Source: Panicum virgatum
Lineage: Eukaryota > Streptophyta > Magnoliopsida > Poales > Poaceae
Direction of reading: 5' to 3'
NCBI RefSeq assembly: GCF_016808335.1
Contig: NC_053145.1
Coordinates: forward strand, 24,144,258-24,208,257
DNA: 64,000 nucleotides
Positions 23,020 through 33,937 of the stretch are shown piece after piece (position 1 is the stretch's first letter; each line of letters starts with the position of its first letter). A program made the translations under genes and the position numbers. The notes under the pieces are model-generated. The model saw only the letters and a program-made list of their open reading frames with translations. It was not told where the DNA came from and made no database searches.

Positions 23020-26000
23020 TGTAACACCCGGTTTATAAAAGGACATAAACCGAGCAATCATATACGTGCCAGGATCAAGTCACACGTATATACAACAGAA
23101 TGAACAGTATATCACAGCACATATCACGAATAAGATATAATAAATCGAAATACGAATGTTATTTATTACAATAATGACATAAATGTCTGATACAGCGGAA
23201 GCGAAGTACAAAATACGAATAAAGCCCTCCGAAGCTGAAGTAGGGCGCCACAAGGACGTCGACTGGGAGACGAACACCTAGAAGTCCTCGTATTCCTGGT
23301 AGCGCTGAGCGAACTCCCTCGTGTCGGCAGGAACTGAGCAGCAGTAGCGTAGCCAAGAGAAAAAAAAAAGTAGAGAGGAGGCAAGAGTGAGTACACAACT
23401 TGTACTCAACAAGTATAACACAAACTATGAGGCTCTAGGTTGGCTGACTGACTGCATTAGCTTTTAAGTCTTGACAAGATTTTATTAAAGCTATTTTCTA
23501 TGAGTTGATGAATTACCATTAACCCAGTTACATAGTAATTAATCAGAATTAATTATGTAACAACTGAGAACCAAACCGAAACCAAACCAAGGGAACCCCG
23601 AGAGGCACCTCCCTCGTCGGAAGGAGACAACCCCACTAATCAAAAGGAGGATCTGGGCCGCTCATAACCGTGAGCACGGCTAGTATACTAGTTTTACACT
23701 CTGCAGAGGTTGCACATCTTTACCCACAAGTCGTGAGCTACGCCAGTTGTTCATCACACTTCCTTAGGTGAGATGGCTAGCGACTCACTACGAGGCCTTT
23801 ACAAAGAATCTCGTTGGTAGGGAGTAACAGTGAGGGTGGATCGGCGACTATGAAGCAGGTCTAGTGGGCGTCAAGACACGAAGCACAGACGAGGCCACTC
23901 AGCACGAGGGCCATAGAAGCTTACCGCCCCTGCCCCGCAGGTAAGTTACTCCAAACCAAAAAGATCTAATTATTATGCCAAGTCTATCCCATTCTAGCCT
24001 TGTGGTAGCGCTGTTGTCCCAGGTTGTCGCTCTATGAACCGGTCCTTATGGAGAGTGGCCAACCAAGCACTAAGCACCGTGCTGGCCCCCTAAACCATGT
24101 TTCTACAAAAACCCTATTTTAACGAGACGTGAGCCACCCAAGCACGAAGCACAGAGGGCCACTCTCAGAATTAAGTTCAAGTAAACCATTAATCAAATTA
24201 ATTAAAAAGGACCAGAGTGTGTTATAGGGCAGCAACCTAGCACAACTAACCAAAATGCAACCCAAAGGTATATATAAAGGACATAAAGTGGCTAGGAAAT
24301 CCTTAAAGGCATACAGTATTAAAATGCAGTATGAAATTGTATTTAAAAGTGATAGGTGGCTCATGTTATACTTGCCTTCCTCGTACTGCTCCTACTGCTG
24401 CTCAAAGTGCTCGGAAGACGGCTTCTCTGGGTACTGGTACTGGGGCTCCTCAGATGGATCAACGTCTACTCACGAACACATGGCCAAAACAATGCACAAT
24501 AATAAGCATACAAGCAAACACTAGCAAAAACTAAGAAATAGTACATCAATACATAAAAACAGCAAGAAAACTAAGCTAAAACTATCCTACGCATTACAAC
24601 GATCGCGTGGACAAAAAGAGCGCTAAAAACGGAGCTAAAACGCCTTTTCTAGGCTAAAAACAAGTTCTAGGGGCTTATCTGTGATAAAAACTAAGTTCCA
24701 GGGGGTTTTCTGCAAAAACCGAGGACTAAAACATAATTAACCATTAAATCTAAGGGCTAACGTGCAAAACCAATGGCCCTGGACGGCGGGTTTGATTTCT
24801 GGAAAGCTCAGGGCTAAAGTGTTAAATCAGGGACCTAACTAGAATTATTTTTGAAAAGGCTAGGACCGAGGGTTGATTTGGCAAAAGCCCGAGGGCTCTT
24901 TAGCAAAACATCCATGCCGAAACGGTATGCTTGATTTGCGGTCGTCGGATCAGGATCGAGTGGCTCAGATCAGAAAGGGCCTGGATCTAATCATGGCCGT
25001 TGATTCAGGATCGGGCGGCCACGGGCGGTTGGGGGCGCGGGCGGCGGCGCGGCTTGCCGGAGACGAACGCCCGCGGCGGCGCATCGCCGGGAAAATGGGT
25101 TTCTGGGGCTACAGAGCTCCGTTTGGGCCGGGGTTTGGCCGGGGAGATAGCCGGTCGCATGCGTAACTCACTGGGGTGGATCTCGGGGTGTTGCGGTGGA
25201 GTAAGGCAGGCGCACGGCATGGAGGCGGCTCGGTGCGATGGCAAGCCGCCGGTGGGAGTGCCCTTGTGCTGCGTGGGTGGGCTACGGCCTACCAAATCTA
25301 GCGCAAAAGAGGGAGAAGGTTGGGGTGTGCTCACCGTGGGTGCAGACCGGGCCGGAGTAGCAATGCAGCGACGCCGGCGTGAGGACGGGCGGCGGTTCGC
25401 GGCGGAGCTTCGGGGACGGGTCGCTGAAGGGCGCCTTCGGGCGTCTGGGCAGCACGGCTCGACCCGTGGTGGACCTGGGATGGTGTAGCGGGGTTTAAGG
25501 GAGTCCGGCGATCAACCGTGGCGAGAAAACGGAGCAGCTAAGCCTCTTACCGGCGGCGAGTCGGGGTGGAAAATCCGGCGTAGACGCGGTTCGATTCGGG
25601 GCAACAAGGGCTCGAAGCTGACCCAGGTGCCCAGGCGGTTGCTCTGCAGGGTCGTCGGCGCCCGGGGTGAGGTGGGGCGATGGTTTCACGGCGGCGCAGA
25701 GACACTAGCGTGGCGGAGCGGGGTGGTGGCGGCGCTGCTAGGGTTAGGAGTGGCGGCGCGGCTGGATGGGAAAGGCGCAGGGGTTCGGGGTGGTTTAAAG
25801 GGGAAGGACCGGGGATCTCGCCGGACTTCCGTTGCGCGGCGAGGGAAGCGGGATGAGGGGGATGACCGGTGGGGTCTCCCTGTCAGCGGGACGACGCGCG
25901 CGGGCGAGCGGCTGAGGCGGGGCTGGGCTGCGGAGCGAGCTGGGCCGTACGGGGAGATCGGGCCGAATCGGTGAGCGGGACGCGGGGTATGGGCCGCGCG

Positions 26001-26371
26001 CGCTGGCAGGCCGGGTGGAGTAGGCCTAGCGCGGGGTTGGCCGGATTCGGAGTTTGGGCTGGGTTGAGGGTCTTGGGTTGGGTTTGGGTTTAAGGCTTTC
26101 TTCTATATTTCTATTTCTATTTCTTTTCCTTCCTAATTCTAACCAAATACAACTAATTGAATTCAAACTAATTTGAATTCAAAACCTAACCACACAACAA
26201 AAGAAAAGATGCTCCAGCATGATGCAACAACAAAATTAACCTATGATGGATTTTAATTATTTATGGACAAAAATTAGATTTAATGCAAGCTAAGCAAATT
26301 AAATCCTTAGAAAATTAAATAAACCAATTAAATTTATTGTTAAATGCTGGAATTTAAATTAGGGTGTTACA
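23020..26371 (-). repeat. Element N 5' LTR (right), 3352 bp
   Basis: Bounded by TGTAACACCC and GGGTGTTACA. As the upstream LTR it would drive transcription leftward. It begins, on the minus strand, with the AT-rich U3 and continues into the GC-rich leader part. Confidence 0.9.
23278..24465 (-). pseudogene. LTR-encoded ORF in element N 5' LTR, exon a interrupted
   Basis: Exon a is 24376-24465 and exon b 23278-23333. Exon b is intact, with a conservative Asp-to-Glu change (YQEYEDF). Exon a has a CAG-to-TAG stop within its glutamine run and a Gln-to-Lys change, so this copy is broken although boundaries and the GC donor are kept. Confidence 0.45.
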
Positions 26372-26796
26372 GAAGTGTGATGAACAACTGGTGTAGCTCA
26401 CGACTTGTGGGTAAAGATGTGCAACCTCTGCAGAGTGTAAAACTGGTATACTAGCCGTGCTCACGGTTATGAGCGGCCCAGATCCTCCTTTTGATTAGTG
26501 GGGTTATCTCCTTCCGACGAGGGAGGTGCCTCTCGGGGTTACCTTGGTGGTTTCGGTTTGGTTCTCTGTAGTAACTTGATTAATTCTGATTAATTACTAT
26601 GTAACTGGGTTAATGGTAATTCACCAACTTGTAGTAATTAGTCTTAATAAAATTTTGCCAACACTTAAAAGCTAATGCAGTTGAGTCAGCCAACTTTAGA
26701 GCCTCATAGTTTGTGTTATACTTGTTGAGTACAAGTTGTGTACTCACTCTTGCCTCTTCTCTACTTTTTCCTCTTGGCTACGCTACTGCTGCTCAG

Positions 26797-26852
26797 TTCC
26801 TGCCGACACGAGGGAGTTCGTCCAGCGCTACCAGGACTACGAGGACTTCTAG
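26797..26852 (+). CDS. LTR-encoded ORF, exon b (solo LTR, family N)
   Basis: Terminal exon for the exon a at 13751-13840. It enters in phase 1 after CTGCTGCTCAG and encodes PADTREFVQRYQDYEDF followed by TAG. A hairpin with stem TGAGTACA/TGTACTCA lies at 26726-26746, 50 nt upstream. Confidence 0.5.
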
Positions 26853-27113
26853 GTGTTCGTCTCCCAGTCGACGTCCCTGTGGCGCCCTGCTCAGCTTCGG
26901 AGAGCTTTTATCGTATTTGTACTTCGCTTCCGCTGTATCAGACATTTATGTCATTAATGTAATAAATAACATTCGTATTTCGATTTATTATGTCTTATTC
27001 GTGATATGTGCTATGATATACTGTTCATTCTGTAGTATATACGTGTGACTTGATCCTGGCACGTATATGATTGCTCGGTTTATGTTCTTTTATAAACCGG
27101 GTGTTACACCTAA

Positions 27114-27650
27114 GGACTACAAGTCACAAGAGAGTGTAGAGAGAGAGGCTTCCAACTAGTGTGTGTGTGTTGTGAGTGGTGTGAGGCCCCTTATATAGCT
27201 CCTTGAGGTCGGTTCCCGCCAAGATAAATATGAAAACATCATCAACCGCCTTCAGGAGGATAAGATAGAGCTTCCCGCCAAAACTTAGTCCATTTGGCTG
27301 CCAGGTGGGGTCGGCCAACCCCTCCTTGGCGCCATTGTCCACCGACCTTCTCTGGTATGCTGCCTGGTGGGTCCTGATGTCAGATGGTCAGTGCCGGGGC
27401 TTGGTTGGTCAGTTTGGTCTGGTTTGTGGGCCTCCTTTGCTCATGTTATGCAGGACACGATCGTCTGTGACTTCTGTCTGCATATTCATCGTGTTTTCAT
27501 CTTATTCCGGACTTGTGCTCCTGAAATCGTAAATTCTCGAAAACAACTATGGAGCTAGGTTAGTGATACAAATATGTGAGTAAGAGGTATAGTTTTCCTT
27601 CTTTAAGAGTATAGTTGAGGGTCATATTTCACACTTAACGAGCGTCAACA
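27114..27650 (-). mobile_element. LTR2, right segment
   Basis: Continues LTR2 after the solo-LTR insertion and aligns with 63296-63811 of LTR3 (AAGTCACAAGAGAGTG, then the TATA region, then ...GCGTCAACA). A minus-strand TATA, AGCTATATAAGGGG, lies near 27188-27201, and a CGGCC-containing near-palindrome near 27307. The right end abuts polypurine-like CAACCCC. Confidence 0.85.
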
Positions 27651-28793
27651 CAACCCCAGGCCGGCCGGCCTAGGCGAGGCCGGCCGGCCCCACCTTGCAC
27701 CCCCTCAAGTCCCGGCTTCACGTGGAAGACAAGCACACCGACCTTACCTGCTTACAACTTACGCTAACTGCATTACCGATCAGGAACCGACCTTGGAAGC
27801 CTACAAATAGAGAACCCATCCATCACTTGTAACACGCACCATTGGAGCTCTTCTCTCTTCAGTTGTACTTTCTAGAGTAGGTTAGTAGCTTGGGAGTTAG
27901 AGTCGAGTCGAGCTTGCTCGGGATTCCGGAGTCGTTGGAAGTCTGGTATAGCTCTTGTATCTTTTTTTGACATTATCAATATAAGTTATGTTCTTTACTT
28001 TTCTGAGTCAGCTTTACTTTCCGCTGTCTTTTATCTTCTCGAGTCTGAGAGTCCAGCTCGAGCACGGAAGTTTTCCTTTAGATTAGGCTAAGTTATCTAT
28101 CTAATAATCGGGATCTTACCTTACGAGTTTTCTCGCCCGGACTAGATTATCTCAAGTTAGTGCTCTAGGTTGAGGGGGATTTCTCTCGAAGGCCTCGAGA
28201 GAAATCCTAACACCGAATGTAGACGTGGTGTATGACCTTAGTGTTAGCTAGAAAGTGTGTTGCACCCCACGGAATCTTTGTGGTAGTCAGTAGGTGGTGA
28301 CACCCCTATCAGTCCTTTGTAGTCCACCACGTTCGGGTGTTTTCACAGCAGTAGTGCAGGTTGCCTTTGGACTCTCCTCTTATCCCTTTATGAAGTCCTT
28401 CCTCTTCCAGCCGCCGAAGTAAGCTCTGCTTTTCCGAGAACTAGTTAGGTGTTTAGTCTGATCTATAGAGGCTAGCTCGATAGTTAAGAAGTGTTTCAGG
28501 TGTCTTATCTCACCCATTGTCCTCCCAGCTGCTACCTCTCTAAGGAGTTGAACCTCTGTGTGTCACTCGATCATCGACTGTCCATTCATCTTACTTGTCT
28601 ATCTGGCTTAACCCCATCTAGTTAGTCGGTCGATTAAGCTAGTATGGTTATCACTCGATTTACGATACTCTTTACCATAGTGCTTCCCTGAGGAAAAATA
28701 CGATACCCTAGAATACTCGAAGGTGAAGTGCTACAGCTGTGATTCTGTGCGCTTGCGAAATATCTATTCTATCGGGCATAAGAAATGCCAACA
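27651..28793 (+). mobile_element. Truncated Athila-like LTR, third family, plus orientation
   Basis: It ends in ...AAGAAATGCCAACA at 28793, the plus-orientation terminus of an Athila-type LTR. It contains a TATA-like CTACAAATAGAG near 27806 with GC-palindromic GGCCGGCCGGCC repeats about 130 bp upstream (27659-27692). It also carries the block GTAGGTGGTGACACCCC, the reverse of a block shared by LTR1-LTR3. No TGTTG start is present, so the 5' end is missing and its exact left boundary against the polypurine-like CAACCCC is unclear. Confidence 0.6.
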
Positions 28794-29180
28794 TAGGCTA
28801 CGGCCTAACTACTTTCTCCTAGTGCTTTTCCCACTTGGTTAATCCTACGGCATTCAATCCTAACCGGTCAGCACTAAATTTGGAAATAGAACCAATCTAC
28901 TCGCCACTTTCGAGAACACTTCGCCTCTTAAGGCAAATACCTACAGGTAGGATACCCTGTATCTACCACTAAGATCGAGTAGGCGCGATGCCGCTAGAGC
29001 TCATAAAGTGTTCTCTATGATACTTTCTAAATAAATACTACTTGACAAACCAAAGGATTCTACAATCCTTTCAAAACAAACAAGCACTCAACGAAACATA
29101 AATCCAAACATTTGTACACAAGAGTACTTAGGGCACCACCAGCCCATTACATTATCCTTTTACAAAAAAACCCAGGAAGA
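28794..29180 (-). other. Non-coding region downstream of the PF04195 gene
   Basis: About 390 bp between the stop of the PF04195 gene and the truncated LTR. On the minus strand this is its 3' untranslated or intergenic region. I see no other feature. Confidence 0.5.
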
Positions 29181-29552
29181 TCAGCACTTGTTCAAGCTGT
29201 CCACTATCCTATCTGCAATGGTGGAGGTTTCTTCAAGATATTGATCAAACTGATCATTACTGCAATCTACTTTTGCACCCTCCCCCAGCGGATCAAGTGG
29301 CGTGCGTGACTAGTAGGACTTAACCAGCCTGAGTACATGTCCCACATACTGTCGGTTGGTCATGGAGACGTACTGCTGAAAGCATTCGGGAAATTTCTGC
29401 AGCTTCCCCGCCAACATGAGCGGCTCGTCCGCATTTCCATCTGGGATCTCCACGATGTCCTCCACAGCTTGAGCAACAACTTTAAGCTCCTCGAGCTCCT
29501 GCTGCACCAAGTCCTTGGACTCTAACAATTCCTTCAGCTTTTGGAGAGCGGC
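29181..29552 (-). pseudogene. PF04195 gene, 3' coding part (coiled coil and C-terminus)
   Basis: The last part of the gene that starts at 62300. It encodes a heptad-like stretch (ALQKLKELLESKDLVQQELE, then EELKVVAQAVEDIVE), a conserved C-terminal segment (FQQYVSMTNRQYVGHVLRL) and, after an in-frame TAG at 29310-29312, a further family-like tail (TPLDPLGEGAK to IADRIVDSLNKC) ending with TGA at 29181-29183. The TAG replaces what is probably Trp. Element B cuts the exon at 29553; the other half lies at 45836-45888. Function of these proteins is unknown. Confidence 0.7.
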
Positions 29553-29913
29553 TGTGGCGGAACCACCCAAAACTACTGGGCCCGGGTGCACTGATCTTCG
29601 TTGCTAAGCAACTCTGACCCAATTTGGCACTCACCGGTAGTTCCTCGAGTGAAGCCTCGATAAAAGCCACGCTATTCCAGGATCAGCAGACAACACTCAC
29701 ACGAAGGTGAGCCCAGAGATTACAACACAAACCATTTCATACATCTCAGAGTGATTGCAGCGGAAAGGAAAATTTATTACAAACCATGTTCAGACTAGTG
29801 AAGTACTAAGGAGTTCCAACTCCTCAAATTATTCAAGTCTCAAAGTTCAGCGGAAGCATTAAAAGATAACTAACGAAATAACGTGACGCATCGGTAAAGC
29901 CCGTACGAATGCG

Positions 29914-32860
29914 TCACTCAGCGGGAGGGTGATTAGCACTAGCTGAAGGGCCATCCCACTCAACCGACCAACCCGGAGGCAGAGTACAAGGCCAAGTAAG
30001 ACTCGCAAACAGATCTTCAAAGTTAGTACCTGAAAAACAGTGCCACAAGCAAGGCTGAGTATACTAATACTCAGCAAGACTGACCCGTCTCCGGATATAA
30101 CATAGTCCGATAACTATACATGCAAGCTTTTTGGTTGGAGAGGTTTGTTTGCCAAAAATGCCGCTAAGTGTTGATCCTTACTTTCAGGTTTTACTTAGCC
30201 AGATTCTAGTGGAATCAACCATTCTAAGTTTGCAACTAACTCTACTCAAACATGGTAGAGCAACCATTTAATCAACCAGCAGTATTATCATCATCCTGTT
30301 CCACTTGTTACTCTATGTGACCGAAATCATTAAGCAATCTCATGCCGTGAGAGGCGGACGATTCCGAATCGAATTTCAACCTGGCCAGGGGAACCTAGAC
30401 CACACGCATGGGGATTGACTTCGCTCCCGCCCACGCTACTTTTCCCCTTTCTTTCCAGTCCGTGGATCCGGCACACCCTCCCCGACTACAGAGTCCGACC
30501 ACTCTGCACCCGTACGTCGCGACATAAAATAAACCCTACTTCTACCAGGAGGGTGCGAGATCGTTCCACTCGCCGGTCCAATCAGGTACTTAAGCTTACC
30601 GATTACCATATTTCTCGGTATGTGGCTAGTACTTTCAAACGCTTAACAAAATGAGCCACACACCTCGACCTTAGCCATTTTTGACTATACCAGCGGGGTA
30701 TCACAACTACACAACCCCGCCCGTTGTCCTTACATTTCAACAGGAAATAAAGTCAGTACAATTCCTATTGCTCGCGAGAGGCAGAGAACCACTCGACTTC
30801 TACCGTGCCTATTTAGCATGGCAACTAGTCGATAAAAAGTTCCGGTATCAAACATAGGTTCCTATGGATCATGCATCTAGGGTTCTCGATCAACGCCTAG
30901 AGAACTTATATGCAGAAAACCAACTATTACCATACATTAGTAAATAGATAACAGAATGGTAATTCGGAAAAATAGTGGGATTATGCTCCGGGGCTTGCCT
31001 TCTTGGGCACTGTCAGGCAGAAAAACTTCGGGGGCTTGGCCCAGGTCTTGAGACAAGTTAGTACAGTTCAGATTAATCTCCTGCTCCGCACGAGAGTCCG
31101 CGGGCACCAGTTCGTAGTCTCCGTCCGCGAGATTAACCGTTTCTATATGCAATGCAAGATTATGAGTTATTCATGGATAACAATTTCTTTCCTTCACGAT
31201 AAAGTTGTAGTCCACGTAAGTTAATTTAGTGCCGATTTCATATTTCATTGCATGGGCAATCGTTTATAGAGTAGTAAGCATAACTATGGTTATTCATGAA
31301 TGAGTGGGGTTTTAGGTTTTCATTTTTAATTTCAACACATAACATGCTTTCATTATTTCTTAACATCACAACTACTAAAGAGCTAGTGATGAACACTAAA
31401 GTAACTCAGATTCAAAATAAGTAATTATGGTATAGATTTCAGCATTTAACCATAAAGCAAAAACTATAACTAATCATGCAAATGGATTACTCTAGTTACT
31501 TCATATTTTTGTACAGAATGTTCCACATGGATTCTGATGCTACAAATTTTATGCAAGCAACTTCAAAGCATACACTCAGTACTGAAATTTTTCCAGATTT
31601 TATACACTTATATAGCAGAGGTGATAAAAAGATTAAAAACGGCAAGCCATTAACAAAGATTAAATCTACAGAAAGTTTTACTAAGGATTTGGTTCTCAAA
31701 TTTTTACCAGAGACTAGTACTGAGTTAAACATACTCCAGAAAATTTTTCAAGATTTAACTCACTATACTAAATTAGTTATTCAGTTAACTTAACATGAGT
31801 TTGCATAATTTTCTCAAGATGTATTTGACCAGCATTGCATCTGAACTTTTTATCAAGGGTAGAACATACTCTAAGCAAGATCATGCCCAAAAATAAAGAT
31901 CAGAAACATTGTAGATTTCTCAGAACAAAAAATAGTAACCCTAACCATAAGATGCTAAGCATGATTATTCGACAAATCCAAACTCAGTAAATGCAGCTCA
32001 AAATTTTTATATAGGGACACAGAGCTAAAAAGAGACTCCAGAAATAAATATGGATTTTTCCGAGCATAACAACTATATATGAGGAATTAAGTTGATTAAA
32101 CAAGCATAAATCATGGTATATAGCAAATGAACTCTAATAAATTTGAAATTTAGAGACTTACAGGGATTCAGTGGCACAAGACTGTAGTAAAATTTTCAGA
32201 GCAAGTTCATGTACATATTTTCCAGAATTAAATCGAGAGTGCTAACAACAGATTAGAGAATCTTGATTGTTCTAACCTGATAACTGTTTTGGTTTGATGT
32301 CATCTTTTTACTGTGATCTTAGCATCCCATTAGTTATAACATATCCAAAAATCAATGTCATTTGATGAGCAGAACTTCATGAACATGCATAAGGTGATTT
32401 TCTTAATCTTTTCCCTAGATTAAATTCGGTTGAGTTTCTGCAAATGTGAATGTTACAAAATTTGTAGATTTTGTTACAAGGATTCCAGATCAGTTGAGTT
32501 TGCATTTTTCTGATTTTTCTGTGATTTGTTTCGCATTTTAGAAGTTCACTGGTATACACTGTAAAACTTGCAGAGACACCCTTGAACGAAAAAAAGAAAT
32601 TACAACCGGGTCCTTCGCCGGCCTTCTCCGCCGTGGCATCTTGCCGGTGGTGTTCTGCGGTGCAGGGCTTACCGGGGCTGCCACGGGGAGGCGCGTGGGG
32701 GAGAAAGGATCGAGGAACACCTACCCTGGTCGACGTTCGAGCGATTGGAGCACAGGTTCAAGCTCGTCGGCGTTGATGGCGGGTCGGTTGTTCGGTTCGC
32801 CGGCGCTGGAGGCGAAGGAGGGCTTGGGGTAGGGGAACAAGGCGCGCACGAGCACCGCAT
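29914..32860 (-). CDS. LTR-encoded spliced ORF (element B, 3' LTR), about 131 aa
   Basis: Predicted exons on the minus strand: exon 1 32860-32725 (ATG at 32860; donor CCAGG|GTAGGT), exon a 31142-30999 (acceptor CATATAG, GC donor AAG|GCAAGC), exon b 30029-29914 (acceptor TTTTTCAG, stop TGA). Introns are 1582 and 969 nt, both phase 1, and the frame stays open throughout. Exon a contains LADGDYELVP; exon b contains FEDLFASLTWPCTLPPGWSVEWD. The element C homologue has LSDGTYELIP and FEDQIASLTYPCSLPPGWSVEWD, with many third-position changes between them, the pattern of a conserved protein. A TATA box lies upstream at 33161. Short ATG frames precede the proposed start, so the start is the weakest part. 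No known domain; function unknown. Confidence 0.6.
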
Positions 32861-33160
32861 GAGCTCGTGGATGCTTCTGGGGTAGCTATCGGGCTCGGTC
32901 TTCCCCGGAGCTGGCCGGTCCGCGGTGAGCCCGAGCTCGCCGGCGGCGGCGCAAAAGGGGAACGGCGTCGGGAGGGGGTTTGGGTTCGATTCTGCGCGCG
33001 TGGAGCGTAACTGGGAGGTGGCGAAGCTGTTGCGGTGGTCAGAGGGGGCAATGTGGGGCTGGGCTAGCCGGTCCGCGCGAGCTGGATCTCGGCGGCCATG
33101 GCGGAGCGGCGGGAGGAGGAAGAAGGGGAGAAGGGGCGCGACTGCGGGGGTTCTGGGGGT

Positions 33161-33168
33161 CTTTATAG
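33161..33168 (-). promoter_or_regulatory. TATA box of element B LTR (left copy)
   Basis: The minus strand reads GGCCTATAAAGACCCCC, a good plant TATA context, between a GC-rich U3 and the candidate exon 1. The identical box in the right, 5' LTR at 45048-45055 would start the genomic transcript. Confidence 0.65.
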
Positions 33169-33937
33169 GCCACAGAGCTCCTGGGTGAGGAAAGGAGTGA
33201 CTGGGGGCGGTCGATTCGGCCTGGGCGAGTCGACGGCGAGCGGGCGGAGGAGGCAGCGGCGCGGCGCATGGCTGGGGGCGTCGTGGCGGCTCGGGAGCGG
33301 CCTGGGACACGTGTGGGCGTGGGAGGGCGCCAAGGGGCAGGCCAGGTGGCGCTAAACGGTTTCCCCGGGTCCATTTGGTCGCGGGCGCGCGGTGGACGAG
33401 GTCCACCGGCGGCGTACGGCGGGCGGCGGGAAAACAGAGCACCGGGAGAGAGAGAGATGGAGATGGGGGCTCTTTTGTGATTTCTGAAATTTCCAGGGAC
33501 CTCTCGGTAAACTAAAATTTTCTCCTAATTAGAGGGCTCAAATGGAAAAGTGTTGAATACCATTTTTGCATAACTTTTCAAGATCTACAACTTTTGTGTT
33601 ATGCAAATTTTCATTTGAAAATCACATTTTGAACTATTGGCACATTTGCATATTTGCACAAAAGGACTTTAGTTTTATTCAGTTTTTGACTTGATTTTGG
33701 CTGAAGTTCAATTGAGCACATGTCAATTGAAACACCTCTCATGAGCCAACAAAAATTTTGTGCACATTTTTGAATTAAATTTTGAGTAGCTTTTCACTCC
33801 TTTTTCTTTTCCTTTAATTTCTTTTGTATGATTTGTCTTTTATTTGATCCTTTCTCTTTAAATTAATTTCTCAAATTTTTCTTTTAACTTTAACTAAGGT
33901 ACATTGATTGGATTTAAAGGTGCTAACACCTGAGGTG

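Larger units (their letters stand above)
14457..26371 (-). mobile_element. Element N: Tekay/Del-type chromovirus, full length
   Basis: An 11.9-kb Ty3/gypsy element on the minus strand with two LTRs (14457-17839 and 23020-26371), an initiator-Met primer-binding site, a polypurine tract and a gag-pol that ends in a chromodomain. GAAGT flanks it on both sides (14452-14456 and 26372-26376). It inserted into an LTR of its own family, in the opposite orientation. The C-terminal chromodomain places it among chromoviruses, most likely the Tekay (Del) clade. The left LTR begins TGTAAAACCC instead of TGTAACACCC. gag-pol carries several breaks, so this copy is not autonomous. Confidence 0.9.
11664..27108 (+). 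mobile_element. Solo LTR, family N, split by a nested element
   Basis: A plus-orientation LTR begins with TGTAACACCCTAATTC at 11664, is interrupted at 14456 by the full-length element N, resumes at 26377 and ends ...CCGGGTGTTACA at 27108. Without the insert it is about 3525 bp. It is flanked by CCTAA on both sides (11659-11663 and 27109-27113), a perfect 5-bp target-site duplication, so it is a solo LTR left by LTR-LTR recombination. LTR3 shows the empty target at 63284-63296. Confidence 0.9.

Noticed and set aside
31476..31793. 105-codon plus-strand ORF in the AT-rich LTR B intron
   Set aside because: It lies antisense within the predicted intron, has AT-rich composition and no counterpart in element C; identical in the second LTR only because the LTRs are near-identical.
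32669..33442. 257-codon open frame in the GC-rich part of the element B LTR as one gene
   Set aside because: It begins upstream of the TATA box and runs past a strong donor; its amino acids are Pro/Arg/Ser-rich as expected of any GC-rich frame. Only the part from 32860 to 32725 is kept as possible exon 1.
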